A DNA stretch of 64,000 nucleotides from Cupriavidus basilensis (GCF_000832305.1 NZ_CP010537.1:248001-312000), one strand, 5' to 3'. Numbered from the stretch's first letter, positions 7,472-17,577 are shown. A program made the numbers and translations. Notes: generated by a model from the sequence alone, not told the origin.

Positions 7472-10339
7472 ATGACAAGAGCATGGCTTGGCGCACTGCT
7501 GGCCGTGTTTGCAGCCTGGCTATGCCCGGCGCAGGCGCAGGCACTGGCCACCACCGGCTCGCGCGCACCGAACATCGCCTTCCACTACGGCAGCAAGCCG
7601 CCGGTGGACGCTCTGCAGGCGTTTGATGTCGCCGTGGTCGAGCCCGACAGCGGCTTCGATCCGCGCACCGCAGCCACGCCCAATACGCAATGGTTCTCCT
7701 ACGTCAGCATTGGCGAGGTCGCACCGTCGCGCGCCTACCTGAAAGACATTCCCAAGGCCTGGCTGATCGGCAACAACGACGCCTGGGGCGCTCGCGTGGT
7801 CGACCAGGCCGCCGAGGGCTGGCCCGCCTTCTTCGTGGAAAAGGTCATCGCCCCGCTGTGGCAGCGCGGCTATCGCGGCTTCTTCCTCGACACGCTCGAC
7901 TCCTACCAGCTCAAAGCCAGGACGGACGCCGAGCGCGCCCGCCAGGAGGCCGGCATGGTGGCGGTGATCCGGGCCATCAAGGCACGCTATCCCGAGGCCA
8001 AGCTGATCTTCAACCGCGGCTTCGAGATCCTGCCGCAGGTCAACCAACTGGCGTACGCGGTCGCGTTTGAATCGCTGTACCGCGGCTGGGACCAGGGCGG
8101 CAAGCGTTACACCGAAATAAGCGAGGCCGATCGCAACTGGCTGCTCGGCCAGGCCCGAACGATCCGCGAGCAGTACCACTTGCCGGTGATCTCGATCGAT
8201 TACTGCCCGGCCGCCGAGCGCAAGTGCGCGCGCGATACCGCCGCGCAGATCCGCGCGCTGGACATCATCCCTTACGTGGCCGACCCTGGCCTGCAGACGG
8301 TTGGGATCGGCAACATCGAGGTGATGCCGCGCCGGGTGCTGGTGGTGCAGGACCGCGAGCCGGGCATCTCGATCGACGACTCGGCCGGCGTGCGCTTCGT
8401 CTCCATGCCGCTGAACTACCTGGGCTATCGCGTGGACTTCGCCGAAGCCAGCCAGCCGCTGCCGGAGATCGGCCCGGACCGCTACGCTGGCGTGGTGATC
8501 TGGATGGCTGGCAACGTGCGCGACCAGCCCGGGCGTTTCTTCAGCTGGGTGCAGCGCAATATCGACCAGGGCGTGCCGGTGGTGTTCCTGAACGATTTCG
8601 GCGCGCGCATGAACGGAGCGCTGGCATCGAGCCTGCAGCTCAAATCGGTCAAGGGCAAGATCGGCGTCAAGGCGGACGTGGTGTCAAAGGACCCGATGAT
8701 GGGCTTCGAGATGCCTGTGGCGCCGGACCGCACGCAGGCAGCGCCGGTCCAGGTGGGCGATGGCCCGGGCTTTCGCTCCCTGCTGCGCCTGAATTCGGGC
8801 ACGCTGACCTATGACGCTGCCGCGATCACTCCCTGGGGCGGCTACGTACTCGGGCCTTACGCCGTGCGGCAAAGCGCCAACGACCAGGACCGCTGGGTGG
8901 TGCAGCCGTTGTCCTTCCTGCGCGAAGCGCTGCGCCTGCCGGCCATGCCGGTGCCGGATGTCACGACCGAAAACGGACGTCGCCTGCTGACCGTGCACGT
9001 GGACGGCGACGGCTTTGCCTCCCGTGCCGAGATTCCCGGCGGCGGTTTTTCCGGTGAAGTCCTGTTTCGCGAGATCTGGGACCGCTATCGCCTGCCGATG
9101 ACGATGTCGATCATCCAGGGCGAAGTCGCCAGCGACGGCATGTATCCCAAGCTGACCGCGCAGCTCGAGCCGATTGCCCGCAAGATCTTCGCGCAGCCCT
9201 ATGTCGAGGTGGCGAGCCACACCTTCTCGCATCCTTTCGAGTGGGGCCGCACGGTGCCCGGCGGCACGCACTCGGAGAATGCCACCGAAGGCGACGACGA
9301 CTTCCACCTGGCGATTCCCGGCTACACGATGGACCTGAAGCGCGAGATCGGCGGCTCGATCGACTATATCAACCGCACCCTGGCGCCCCCCGGCAAGCCG
9401 GTCAGCATGCTGCTGTGGTCGGGCGACTGCCAGCCGCCTGCCGAGGCCATCAAGCTGACCGACCAGGCCGGCGTGCTCAACATGAACGGCGGCGATACGC
9501 TGATCACGCGCAGCAACCCGACCTGGACCGCGATTTCGCCGATCGGCGTGAACAAGGCCGACGGCACCTTCCAGATATTCGCGCCGAACCAGAACGAGAA
9601 CGTCTACACCAACCTCTGGCATGGCCCGTACTACGGCTTCGAGCGCGTGATCGAAACCTTCGAGCTGACCGACCGGCCGTATCGCTTCAAGTCGGTCAAC
9701 ATCTACTATCACAACTATTCCGGCACCAAGGCCGCCTCGCTCAAGGCACTGCGCAAGGTCTATGACTACGTGCTGAGCCAGCCGCTGATGCCGGTGCATG
9801 CCACCGACTACGTGCGCAAGGTGATCGACTGGCAAGGCATGGCGGTGGCCCGCGAGCTGGGTGGCGACGCCACGCAGCCGGCCTCCTGGATCGTGCGCGG
9901 CGACGCCAGCCTGCGCAACGTGCGCTGGACCGGCGCAGACCTGCCCGACGTGGCCGGCTCGCAAGGCGTCACCGGCACCTCGCCGGCACCCGGCGGCGGT
10001 GTCTACGTGCACCTGGCCGATGGCGCCTCGCGCATCGTGATGCGCGCCCCGAACGCAGCTAGCGCCGCGGCTGCCTCCGGCCCCGAGATCGCCGAGGCCA
10101 GCGGCTTCGTGCGCAACTGGCAGCGCACCGGCCAGGGCAGCGCACAGCGCATCCGTTTTGATTTCAGCGGCTACTTCAAGCCATTCTTCCGCCTCGCCGG
10201 CGCGGACCGTTGCCGGATCGCCATCGATGGCAAGCCGGTGCAGGGCGTGCAGGAGCGCGGCACGCTGCGTTTCGACACCACTCCCGTTCCCAATCCCGAC
10301 AATGCCAAGCAAAGCGTCGAAATCACCTGCGCCGCCTGA
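7472..10339 (+). CDS. pelA: PelA, periplasmic Pel polysaccharide hydrolase/deacetylase
   Basis: Bifunctional periplasmic enzyme that trims and partly deacetylates the Pel polymer. The ATG at 7472 opens a clear signal peptide (MTRAWLGALLAVFAAWL, cleavage after AQA) and gives 955 residues, close to the 948 of Pseudomonas PelA. An earlier in-frame ATG at 7376 would put 32 extra residues before the signal. The N-terminal third resembles the family's glycoside-hydrolase barrel (FHYGSKPPVDAL, GYRGFFLDTLDSYQ), followed by a Rossmann-like middle part. The deacetylase domain starts near residue 505 with HVDGDGFASR (the Asp-x-Asp pair) and has EVASHTFSHPFEW near 580 supplying the His-x3-His metal ligands. 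First gene of the pelA-G operon; its end overlaps pelB by 38 bp. Confidence 0.95.
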   Translation: MTRAWLGALLAVFAAWLCPAQAQALATTGSRAPNIAFHYGSKPPVDALQAFDVAVVEPDSGFDPRTAATPNTQWFSYVSIGEVAPSRAYLKDIPKAWLIGNNDAWGARVVDQAAEGWPAFFVEKVIAPLWQRGYRGFFLDTLDSYQLKARTDAERARQEAGMVAVIRAIKARYPEAKLIFNRGFEILPQVNQLAYAVAFESLYRGWDQGGKRYTEISEADRNWLLGQARTIREQYHLPVISIDYCPAAERKCARDTAAQIRALDIIPYVADPGLQTVGIGNIEVMPRRVLVVQDREPGISIDDSAGVRFVSMPLNYLGYRVDFAEASQPLPEIGPDRYAGVVIWMAGNVRDQPGRFFSWVQRNIDQGVPVVFLNDFGARMNGALASSLQLKSVKGKIGVKADVVSKDPMMGFEMPVAPDRTQAAPVQVGDGPGFRSLLRLNSGTLTYDAAAITPWGGYVLGPYAVRQSANDQDRWVVQPLSFLREALRLPAMPVPDVTTENGRRLLTVHVDGDGFASRAEIPGGGFSGEVLFREIWDRYRLPMTMSIIQGEVASDGMYPKLTAQLEPIARKIFAQPYVEVASHTFSHPFEWGRTVPGGTHSENATEGDDDFHLAIPGYTMDLKREIGGSIDYINRTLAPPGKPVSMLLWSGDCQPPAEAIKLTDQAGVLNMNGGDTLITRSNPTWTAISPIGVNKADGTFQIFAPNQNENVYTNLWHGPYYGFERVIETFELTDRPYRFKSVNIYYHNYSGTKAASLKALRKVYDYVLSQPLMPVHATDYVRKVIDWQGMAVARELGGDATQPASWIVRGDASLRNVRWTGADLPDVAGSQGVTGTSPAPGGGVYVHLADGASRIVMRAPNAASAAAASGPEIAEASGFVRNWQRTGQGSAQRIRFDFSGYFKPFFRLAGADRCRIAIDGKPVQGVQERGTLRFDTTPVPNPDNAKQSVEITCAA

Positions 10340-13300
10340 GCGCGAGCGGCTCCTGCCGCCAGCGTTCGTGCTGACCTTCACCGCCATGGTGGGGATCGGC
10401 CTGGCGCTGATGTTCCCGCGCGAAACCTTGCGCGAACGCCTGCTGGGAGAAGGCCGGGCAGTGGACGGCCTCAGCATGGCCTACCTGGAAGCCTGGTGGC
10501 GCGCCACGCCCGGCGACAGCGGCTTCGCGGCGGTGCTGGCCGAGCAATATGCGCGCACGGGCCGGCTGGATGAGGCCGAGGCCATGCTGTCCCGGCTGGA
10601 GGCGCGCTATGCGGCCAGTTCTGCGGCTGGTTCCGCGGCCAGCCCGCAAGGGCCGGTGCGCAACGCCAACGCCGCCGACGCCGAGCTGTCCGGCCAGATC
10701 CTGCGTACCCGCATCGAGATCGCGCAGCAGCGCGCGTTTGCGGCGTTGCCGAACACCCCGGAGCGCGAGCACTACGTCGAAAAGCTCGGCGGGCTGCTCG
10801 ACCAGGCGTTGACCATGAAGTGGAACCGCACCGATCTGGAAGAGCTGGCCACCACCGCGCGCTCGATCAACGCGCTCAAGCCGGCACAGGTGTTCTACCA
10901 GGCGCTGGCCAAGAGCGACCCTGCCCGCGCGGCGCTTTGGAATGCGCAGGCTGCGTCGGCGGCGCTCGCGGGCGGCGACTACCAGCAGGCGGCCGACGCG
11001 CTGTTTGCCGCGCAGTCCCGCGCCACCGATCCGGCCGAACAGCGCCGCCTCTACCTGGCCGCGCTCAAGACGCTGCAGTCCGGCAACGCGCTTGACAAAG
11101 CGCTGGCCCAGGCCGAGCAGCATGGCGGCAAGCTGCTGGAGAACGCTGAAGTCCTGCGTTACCTGACCAAGCTGGCGCTGGCCGCCAACCGCCCCGAGCA
11201 GGCCGCGCGCTATGTGCAGCGGCTGCTGCGCCTGCCGCCGAGCTTGCAGCCCGTGCCCGAAGGCGCCTCGCTGCAACGCGCCGAAGTGCGCCGCGTGGCG
11301 GCCACCGAGCCATGGGCCGCGCGGGGCGTGATCTTCCTTGACGGCCCGCGTGGCCTGGCCTTGCGCCGCGCCATGGGCGACGCTGCGATGCCCCGCCTGC
11401 GCCGCGTGGCGGATACCTCAGGCGCTGGCACATCCGCTTCTGCGGCGGCGGGCCAAGCCCGCGCCGCCTCCGCAGCTTCGGCAGCACCAGCGCCGGTGGC
11501 CGCCCCTGCCGGCGCCCCCACCGCGGCCGAGCGCGCCTTCAATGCCGACGACTACGAACTCGCGTTCCAGGTATTCCTGGCCGCCGGCAAGCTCGACGAC
11601 GCGCAGCGCGTAGCCGAGACCGCCGTGCGGCGCCAGCCCGGCGCGGCGCGCTGGCGCGAGCGCCTGGCCCAGGTCGCCGAGTGGAATCGCCAGCCCACGG
11701 TAGCGCTCAAGAGCTGGCTGGAATATGCCCAGGCCAGCAATGACGAGACCGCCTGGAAGGCCGTGCTGCGCCTGGCGCCCGGCCTGAACGACGATCGCGC
11801 CTACCTGGCCGCGCTGCGCCACCGCGCCGGCACGGGCGATCTCGCCACCGTCGACCAGGTGGTCGCCACCTACGAACGGCTGGGCGAGCCCGAGGAAGGC
11901 CTGGCCTTCCTGCAAAGCCTGAGCCACGGCCCGAACGCGCGCCCGATCATGGAGCGCCAGGCGGAGCTGGCCGAGCGCGCCGGCAAGGATGCCCGTGCCT
12001 TCGCGCTTTACACCGAGCTGCAGCAGCGCTTTGGCCCGCGCCCGCAGTACGCGCTCAAGCAAGCCAACCTCCTCTATGTGCGCGGCAAGCTGGTTGAAGC
12101 CCTTGAGGCCATGGTGCCGTCCATGCGCACCGCGCGTTCCACCGACATCGAATTCTGGCGCACGCTGACCGAGCTGGCGCGCTTGAACCAGCGCAGCGAC
12201 CTGCTCGAGCAAGGCTACCGGCAACTGATGCTGGCCATGGCCGAGACGCATGACAACCACTGCATGGCCATGCCTCCCGGCGCAGGCCGCAACGACTGCC
12301 TGGCCGAAGTGCGCGATACCGAGGAATCGGACTTCTCGAACCTGATGGACTTCTACGATAGCTCGCCTATCGATGCCGGGCGCATTGCGCAAGCGAGCTG
12401 GCACAAGGGCGGCAAGCTGGTGTCGCTCGAGCTTGCCATCAATTACTACACCCGCGCCCGTGCTTACGGCCGCGTTGCCACGTTGCTGCAGGGCATGACC
12501 CCTGCCCAGTTGAAGCAGGCCGAGCAATCCAGCCGCTTCCTGGCCATGCGCGCCGAGTACCAGCGCGCCCGTGGCGAGCGCGAACTGGCCCTGGCCGACC
12601 TGCGCCGCGCCGCCAGCATGCCCGACGCCGGTAGCGAGACGCTGGCCGCGCTGATGTGGGCGCTGGTCGATCTCGGCTCGGATACCGAAGTGCGCGCCAT
12701 GATGCTGCGCCTGAAGGGCGAGGCCGAGGGCAACCCGGATTTGTGGGGTGCCTTCGCCGCCGGCAGCATGCGCTTCCAGGACGGCCGCACCGCGCTGCAT
12801 TACCTGCGCAAGATGGCCGACGGCAAGAGCGCCGATCCGCTCTGGCTGGGCCTTGCCGCCGATGCCTACGACGCCATCGGCCAGACCAGCACCGGGTGGC
12901 GCCTGCGTCGGCAGGCCTGGGTCGACCTGCACAAGGACCAGTCCGCGGCCGGGCGCCGCGCCTCGGATCCCCGCAGCATGGATCCGGCCGCCGAGGAGGA
13001 GGACGCCCAGGGCGGCCCCGCCCCGGCTGAGCTGCGGCGCCAGACGGTGGCGCTCGGGCAGATCTTTGCCTCGGGCGATGTGTCCCAGCGCCTGGTGATC
13101 GAGATGCTGCGCGGCGACCGCACCGTGATGGCTGGCACCAATGCCGCGAACTGGACCGGTCCTGCCAATCCGGTGTCGCGGCTGGGGGAGATTCCCGGCC
13201 TGCCGGCGCTCGATCCCAAGACACCGCCGGGCGTGGCGCAACGCGAAGCGCGCCAGCAGGCCGTGGTCTCGTCCGCCGCCAAGGAAGTGGCGCTGGCCTG

Positions 13301-14522
13301 GGCCCTGTCGAACGAATCCAACGAACTGGCGCGTGCCTGGCTGGCCCGCCAATATGCCCGCCAGTTGCTGCGCCCGGCGTATGCCGAGATCACGCTGGCG
13401 CTGGCCAACCAGGACCTGGCCGCACTCGACCGTGTGCTGGAGCGCCAGGCTGGCCGCATTCCGGTGGACAACCAGATCGAAGCCAACGTGCAGCTCGACC
13501 GGCTCGGCGCCGCGCAGACGCTGGCCTACGAAACCCAGGAGACCACCCGCACCGACGACAGCCTGCAGGAAACCCTGCAGGACGCGCTGCTGTTCAACGC
13601 GCAAGCCATCGAGCCACGCGTGACGTACCAGCGCCAGAGCCCGCTGAGCTACTTCGACTACAGCCTGGCTGGCGGCGTGCGCCTGTGGGATGGCTACGAC
13701 CTCAACCTGCGCGGCGCCTGGCGCACCCAGCACAGCGTGGACCAGACCCAGCTCACCGGCGTGCCCTCGTCCGACAAGCGAGGCGAGCTGTCGCTCGGCT
13801 ACCGCGACCAGCACCTGCGCTGGCGCCTCGGCGTGGGCCGGCGCGACGGCCTGGATAGCGTGACCACCGCGCGCTTTACCGGTGAGTGGCGCGAGACCAG
13901 CCGCTTGAGCTTCACCACGCTGGCCGGCCTTAACCAGAGCGCCGACGAATCGGCGGCGCTGCGGGTCGGCGGCGTCAAGGATGTGCTCGGCCTGGGCGCG
14001 ACCTACAACTTCAGCCTGCGCGAATTTGCCGGCGCTCGCATCGAGTACGACCGTTTCCGCGGCCAGGACGGCTCGCAGCTGGGCCACGGCCTGGTGTACG
14101 ACCTGGAGCTGGGCTACCGCATCCGCACCGCGTACCCGGACTACACGGTGCGCCTGGTCGGCACCCATGCCACCTACAACGCGCGCGGCGGCACGCTCAG
14201 CAACAAGCTGGCCACGCTGGTGCCTGCCGATGACGAGGCCACGCCGGGCTTCTACATGCCCCAGGGCTTTACCCAGGCCGGCGTGACGTTCGGCTTCGGC
14301 ACCGAGCTGATCGACGACTACACGCACAAGTGGCGGCCGTTTGCCGAAATCGGCCTGCTGCACGACACCCGCGCCGGGCAGAACTTCCGGGCGCAACTGG
14401 GCGTGGCCGGCAAGGTGTTCGGCAACGACCACCTGTCCATGTACGTGCAGCACGAAACCGCGGCGCGCAATGGCGGCACGCCGCTGACCGAAGTGGGCGT
14501 TCGGTACAGATGGCTTTTTTAA
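10302..14522 (+). CDS. pelB: PelB, TPR scaffold and outer-membrane porin for Pel export
   Basis: Outer-membrane secretion channel with a long periplasmic TPR scaffold. The start at 10302 (MPSKASKSP...) gives 1,406 residues, with one membrane helix near residues 20-38 (LPPAFVLTFTAMVGIGLALMF). It is followed by about 1,000 residues of Ala/Leu/Glu-rich TPR-like helices, interrupted by an Ala/Pro-rich linker near residues 370-410. The last ~320 residues (from QSPLSYFDYSLAGGVRLWDG on) show alternating beta strands and end in a terminal Phe (VGVRYRWLF), as expected of a beta-barrel. It is about 200 residues longer than Pseudomonas PelB, the extra length being in the TPR part. It overlaps pelA by 38 bp and is followed after 59 bp by pelC. 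Confidence 0.93.
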   Translation: MPSKASKSPAPPERERLLPPAFVLTFTAMVGIGLALMFPRETLRERLLGEGRAVDGLSMAYLEAWWRATPGDSGFAAVLAEQYARTGRLDEAEAMLSRLEARYAASSAAGSAASPQGPVRNANAADAELSGQILRTRIEIAQQRAFAALPNTPEREHYVEKLGGLLDQALTMKWNRTDLEELATTARSINALKPAQVFYQALAKSDPARAALWNAQAASAALAGGDYQQAADALFAAQSRATDPAEQRRLYLAALKTLQSGNALDKALAQAEQHGGKLLENAEVLRYLTKLALAANRPEQAARYVQRLLRLPPSLQPVPEGASLQRAEVRRVAATEPWAARGVIFLDGPRGLALRRAMGDAAMPRLRRVADTSGAGTSASAAAGQARAASAASAAPAPVAAPAGAPTAAERAFNADDYELAFQVFLAAGKLDDAQRVAETAVRRQPGAARWRERLAQVAEWNRQPTVALKSWLEYAQASNDETAWKAVLRLAPGLNDDRAYLAALRHRAGTGDLATVDQVVATYERLGEPEEGLAFLQSLSHGPNARPIMERQAELAERAGKDARAFALYTELQQRFGPRPQYALKQANLLYVRGKLVEALEAMVPSMRTARSTDIEFWRTLTELARLNQRSDLLEQGYRQLMLAMAETHDNHCMAMPPGAGRNDCLAEVRDTEESDFSNLMDFYDSSPIDAGRIAQASWHKGGKLVSLELAINYYTRARAYGRVATLLQGMTPAQLKQAEQSSRFLAMRAEYQRARGERELALADLRRAASMPDAGSETLAALMWALVDLGSDTEVRAMMLRLKGEAEGNPDLWGAFAAGSMRFQDGRTALHYLRKMADGKSADPLWLGLAADAYDAIGQTSTGWRLRRQAWVDLHKDQSAAGRRASDPRSMDPAAEEEDAQGGPAPAELRRQTVALGQIFASGDVSQRLVIEMLRGDRTVMAGTNAANWTGPANPVSRLGEIPGLPALDPKTPPGVAQREARQQAVVSSAAKEVALAWALSNESNELARAWLARQYARQLLRPAYAEITLALANQDLAALDRVLERQAGRIPVDNQIEANVQLDRLGAAQTLAYETQETTRTDDSLQETLQDALLFNAQAIEPRVTYQRQSPLSYFDYSLAGGVRLWDGYDLNLRGAWRTQHSVDQTQLTGVPSSDKRGELSLGYRDQHLRWRLGVGRRDGLDSVTTARFTGEWRETSRLSFTTLAGLNQSADESAALRVGGVKDVLGLGATYNFSLREFAGARIEYDRFRGQDGSQLGHGLVYDLELGYRIRTAYPDYTVRLVGTHATYNARGGTLSNKLATLVPADDEATPGFYMPQGFTQAGVTFGFGTELIDDYTHKWRPFAEIGLLHDTRAGQNFRAQLGVAGKVFGNDHLSMYVQHETAARNGGTPLTEVGVRYRWLF

Positions 14523-14581
14523 TCCGGGCGGGCACGCGAGCGTGCCGGTTCACTGTATGCAATCGAGAAGGGGAGAGAGTC

Positions 14582-15139
14582 ATGAAAACAACTAGCACGA
14601 AGCAGAACCGCGCAGCACGACTGCTGGGCTGGTGCGGTGCGCTGGGCGCAGCGCTGTGGCTGGCCGGATGCGCGGTGACCGATATTGGTCGCGCCCCCGC
14701 GCTGCCGGCCGGTGAGTCGGTGGCGATTTTGCCGATCGTCAACTACACCGAGACGCCGCAGGCAGGCTTGCGCGCCGAGGCGATCGCGGAAAGCCTGCTG
14801 AAGACAGGCGGCATTGCCAACGTCAAGCGCTATCCCGCCAACCTGAACCCGGAAACGCTGTTCGAGCCGGCCGAGCGCGAGTCGGTGGGCAAGGCGCTTG
14901 AGTGGGCACGTACCCAGAAGATGCGCTACGCCCTCACCGGCGCGGTGCAGGAATGGCGCTACAAGGTGGGCGTGGATGGCGAGCCCGCCGTGGGCATCTC
15001 GCTGAAACTGCTGGACGTGAGCACGGGCGAAGCCGTCTGGTCCGCCACCGGCAGCGACAGTGGCTGGAGCCGCGAGTCGCTGTCGGGCACCGCGCAAAAG
15101 TTGCTGCGCCGCCTGCTGGCGCCGCTGCGCCAGGGTTGA
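14582..15139 (+). CDS. pelC: PelC, outer-membrane lipoprotein of the Pel exporter
   Basis: 185-residue lipoprotein that in Pseudomonas forms a dodecameric periplasmic ring at the PelB channel. The ATG at 14582 follows a strong AAGGGGAGAG ribosome site. The signal sequence ends in the lipobox LAGC, giving a lipidated Cys near residue 30. The mature part, starting AVTDIGRAPALP, has the PelC-type layout: SVAILPIVNYTETPQAGLRAE, then ALTGAVQEWRYKVGVDGEP and GWSRESLSGTAQKLL. Position between pelB and pelD and its size confirm the call. Confidence 0.93.
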   Translation: MKTTSTKQNRAARLLGWCGALGAALWLAGCAVTDIGRAPALPAGESVAILPIVNYTETPQAGLRAEAIAESLLKTGGIANVKRYPANLNPETLFEPAERESVGKALEWARTQKMRYALTGAVQEWRYKVGVDGEPAVGISLKLLDVSTGEAVWSATGSDSGWSRESLSGTAQKLLRRLLAPLRQG

Positions 15140-15152
15140 ACCGCGGGAGAGC

Positions 15153-16598
15153 ATGATCGTGGCCAATACAGCCGACAAGATACGGGAAGGACAGGGCATT
15201 GGCGCGGGCGGCCGCTATTTGCGGTTGCTCGCGCCCGCCACGAGCGGACCGGTCTCTGCGGTCGAGCTGGTGGTGACGATGGCGCTGGCGATGGGGCTGG
15301 GATACCTGCTCCTGCCCAACAACCCCCTGCTGCTGGGACTGGGCTTTCCCTGGGCATGGCTGCTGCCGGTCATCCTGGCGCTGCGCTACGGCACGCTGAT
15401 TGGCGTGGGCAGCGTGCTGATGATGCTGGGCGGCTGGTTCTTCTTCCACCAGATCGGTGCCCAGCCGGGTGCGTTCCCGCGCCTGTTCTTCCTGGGTGGG
15501 CTGCTCATGGTGCTGGTTGCCGGGCAGTTCGGCGATGTCTGGGGCACAAGGCTGGCGCGCGCGCGCGCCGTCAACCGCTACCTCGAAGAGCGCCTTGCGG
15601 CCCTGACCAAGAACCACTACCTGCTGCGCGTGTCCCATGCGCGGCTGGAGAACGACCTGCTGGCCAAGCCCACCACGCTGCGCGACACGCTGTCGCAGAT
15701 GCGCGCGGTGACGCTGGAAGATGCGGCACAGGGTGGCGTGCTGGTTGGCGCGCGCCCCATGCTGCAAGTGGTGGCGCAGGCGTGCCAGCTTGAAGCCGCC
15801 GCGCTCTACGCGGTCGATGGCGAGACGGTATCCGCCACGGCGTCGGCGCAGATCGGCCCGGCATTCGAGTTCGATCCCGACGATGTGCTGGTGCGCCACT
15901 GCCTGGAGACGCGCCAGCTGGCGCACCTGCAGGCCGATGGGTTGTCGCGCCAGTCGCCGGACCATCCGCAGACCCGCTACGTGGCGGTGGCACCGGTGCT
16001 GTCCGGGGCCGACAAGCTGGTGGGCCTGCTGGTGGTCGAGCGCATGCCGTTCCTGTCGCTCAGCTACGAGAACCTCCAGTTGCTGATGGTGCTGATGGGC
16101 TATTACGCCGATGGCATCGAGCACGCCGCGTCCACGCGCGCCATCGCGGCCGCGATTCCCGGCTGCCCGTATGAATTCGCGCTGGACTACGCCCGCCTGT
16201 CGCGCCTGCGCCGCGACACTGGCATCGACAGCACGATCGTGGCGCTGGTGTTCGATCTCGACGAATCGCGCGACGCACTGTTCAACCAGGTCATCCGCAG
16301 CCGCCGCGCGCTCGACGTGGCCTGGCCGCTGACCAGCGCGCACCAGCGCGCCCTGCTCACCTTGATGCCGCTGTCGGGCAACGAGGCGGCGTCGGCCTAC
16401 CTGGTGCGCATTGAAGACATGCTGCGGGCCCAGTTCGGCACCGATTTCGAAGCGGCGCGCATCGGCGTGCATACGCTGGCCGTGCCCGCCAGCGCGCCGG
16501 TCGAGCCGCTGATCCGCCTGCTGCATCGTTGCCATGTGGATGTTCAGCCAGCGCCGGTACCGGTGCCGGTGGCACTAGGCGAGGTTGGCCGTGGGTAA
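15153..16598 (+). CDS. pelD: PelD, inner-membrane c-di-GMP receptor
   Basis: Binds c-di-GMP and switches on Pel polymerisation after transcription. From the ATG at 15153 (GGGAG site upstream) it is 481 residues. Four membrane helices lie roughly between residues 35 and 125, then a helical linker, a GAF domain (about 180-320) and a degenerate GGDEF-like domain lacking the GGDEF motif. The I-site-type receptor motif RALD (Arg385-Asp388) is present, and an Arg at about 419 lies at the spacing of the third c-di-GMP contact in Pseudomonas PelD (Arg367, Asp370, Arg402 there). This suggests ligand binding is retained. The stop overlaps the GTG start of pelE by 8 bases. Confidence 0.93.
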   Translation: MIVANTADKIREGQGIGAGGRYLRLLAPATSGPVSAVELVVTMALAMGLGYLLLPNNPLLLGLGFPWAWLLPVILALRYGTLIGVGSVLMMLGGWFFFHQIGAQPGAFPRLFFLGGLLMVLVAGQFGDVWGTRLARARAVNRYLEERLAALTKNHYLLRVSHARLENDLLAKPTTLRDTLSQMRAVTLEDAAQGGVLVGARPMLQVVAQACQLEAAALYAVDGETVSATASAQIGPAFEFDPDDVLVRHCLETRQLAHLQADGLSRQSPDHPQTRYVAVAPVLSGADKLVGLLVVERMPFLSLSYENLQLLMVLMGYYADGIEHAASTRAIAAAIPGCPYEFALDYARLSRLRRDTGIDSTIVALVFDLDESRDALFNQVIRSRRALDVAWPLTSAHQRALLTLMPLSGNEAASAYLVRIEDMLRAQFGTDFEAARIGVHTLAVPASAPVEPLIRLLHRCHVDVQPAPVPVPVALGEVGRG

Positions 16599-17577
16599 GC
16601 TCGGCATCGGCGGCATCGCCGCGCAAATCGCCGCCCTGGCGCTGCTGGCTCGCGCCGGTACCAGCACCGCGTTGCTGCTGACTTTCCTGTTGATGCAGGG
16701 GCTCGCCGCGGCGATGATCGCGATGGTGCTGTGGCGCTTGCTGCCCCGGCGTTTTCGCGTGCCGTTCGCGTGGAGCTATGGCTACCTCTTTGTATTCTGC
16801 TTCCTGGTGCCGCTGGCCGGCGGCATGATCTGCGTCGGCAGCCTGCTGATCGCGCGCTTCTTCCCGGGACGCCGTCCCACGGCCGGTATTGGCCTGGTCG
16901 GGCTGCCGGTGTTCGTCACCCACCTGATCTCGCGCGTGACCCACGGCGGCGGCGCGCGCTTGCGCGCCCAGTTGGGCAACACGCGCGCGCCGTTGCCCGA
17001 GCGCATGACCGCGCTGGTGGCCATGCAGTCGATGCCGGCGCGCGCCTCGGGCCCGGTGCTGCGCGACCTGCTGGCCGACAGTGCTGATGACGTGCGCCTG
17101 CTGGCCTACGGCATGCTGGACGGCGCGGAGAAGCAACTGACGCAGAAAATCCTTGCCGAGCTGCCGCGACTGGAAGCTGCGCAGGACGATCGCGAGCGCG
17201 GCGAGATCAACAAGCGCCTGGCCGACCTGTACTGGGAGCTGATCTACCAGAACCTGGTGCAAGGCGACGTCTATCGCTACACCGCGGACCAGGTGGAGCG
17301 CCACGCGCGCGCCGCGCTGGAGTTCGATTCCGACCAGGCTGGCTTGTGGTACATGCGTGGCCGCCTGGCCCTGACCCGCGAGGAGCCCGCGCAAGCGCGC
17401 GGGTGGCTGCAGCGGGCCGAGGCGCTTGGCTTTGCGCGCGAGCGCACGCTGCCGCTGCTGGCCGAAGCCGCCTATCTGGAGCGCGACTACGCCGCCGTGC
17501 GCGCCATCTTGCTGTCATTCGACAGCCCATCGCCGCTGCCACTGGTACGGCCCCTGCTGCGTTACTGGCAATCATGA
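16591..17577 (+). CDS. pelE: PelE, inner-membrane Pel synthase subunit
   Basis: 328-residue membrane protein that in Pseudomonas assembles with PelD, PelF and PelG into the synthase. The GTG at 16591 is preferred because a GAGG lies six bases upstream; a TTG at 16585 has no room for a ribosome site. Two to three N-terminal membrane segments (residues about 8-45 and 60-85) are followed by a cytoplasmic helical region with TPR-like pairs: YWELIYQNLVQGDVYRYTAD, then GLWYMRGRLALTREEPAQAR. It overlaps pelD by 8 bases and pelF by 4 (ATGA), implying translational coupling. Confidence 0.9.
   Translation: MGKLGIGGIAAQIAALALLARAGTSTALLLTFLLMQGLAAAMIAMVLWRLLPRRFRVPFAWSYGYLFVFCFLVPLAGGMICVGSLLIARFFPGRRPTAGIGLVGLPVFVTHLISRVTHGGGARLRAQLGNTRAPLPERMTALVAMQSMPARASGPVLRDLLADSADDVRLLAYGMLDGAEKQLTQKILAELPRLEAAQDDRERGEINKRLADLYWELIYQNLVQGDVYRYTADQVERHARAALEFDSDQAGLWYMRGRLALTREEPAQARGWLQRAEALGFARERTLPLLAEAAYLERDYAAVRAILLSFDSPSPLPLVRPLLRYWQS

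Noticed and set aside
11418..14453. Open frame of about 1,000 codons antisense to pelB
   Set aside because: It lies entirely opposite pelB, is Gly/His/Arg/Gln-rich with no domain, and has no ribosome site; a GC-rich shadow frame.
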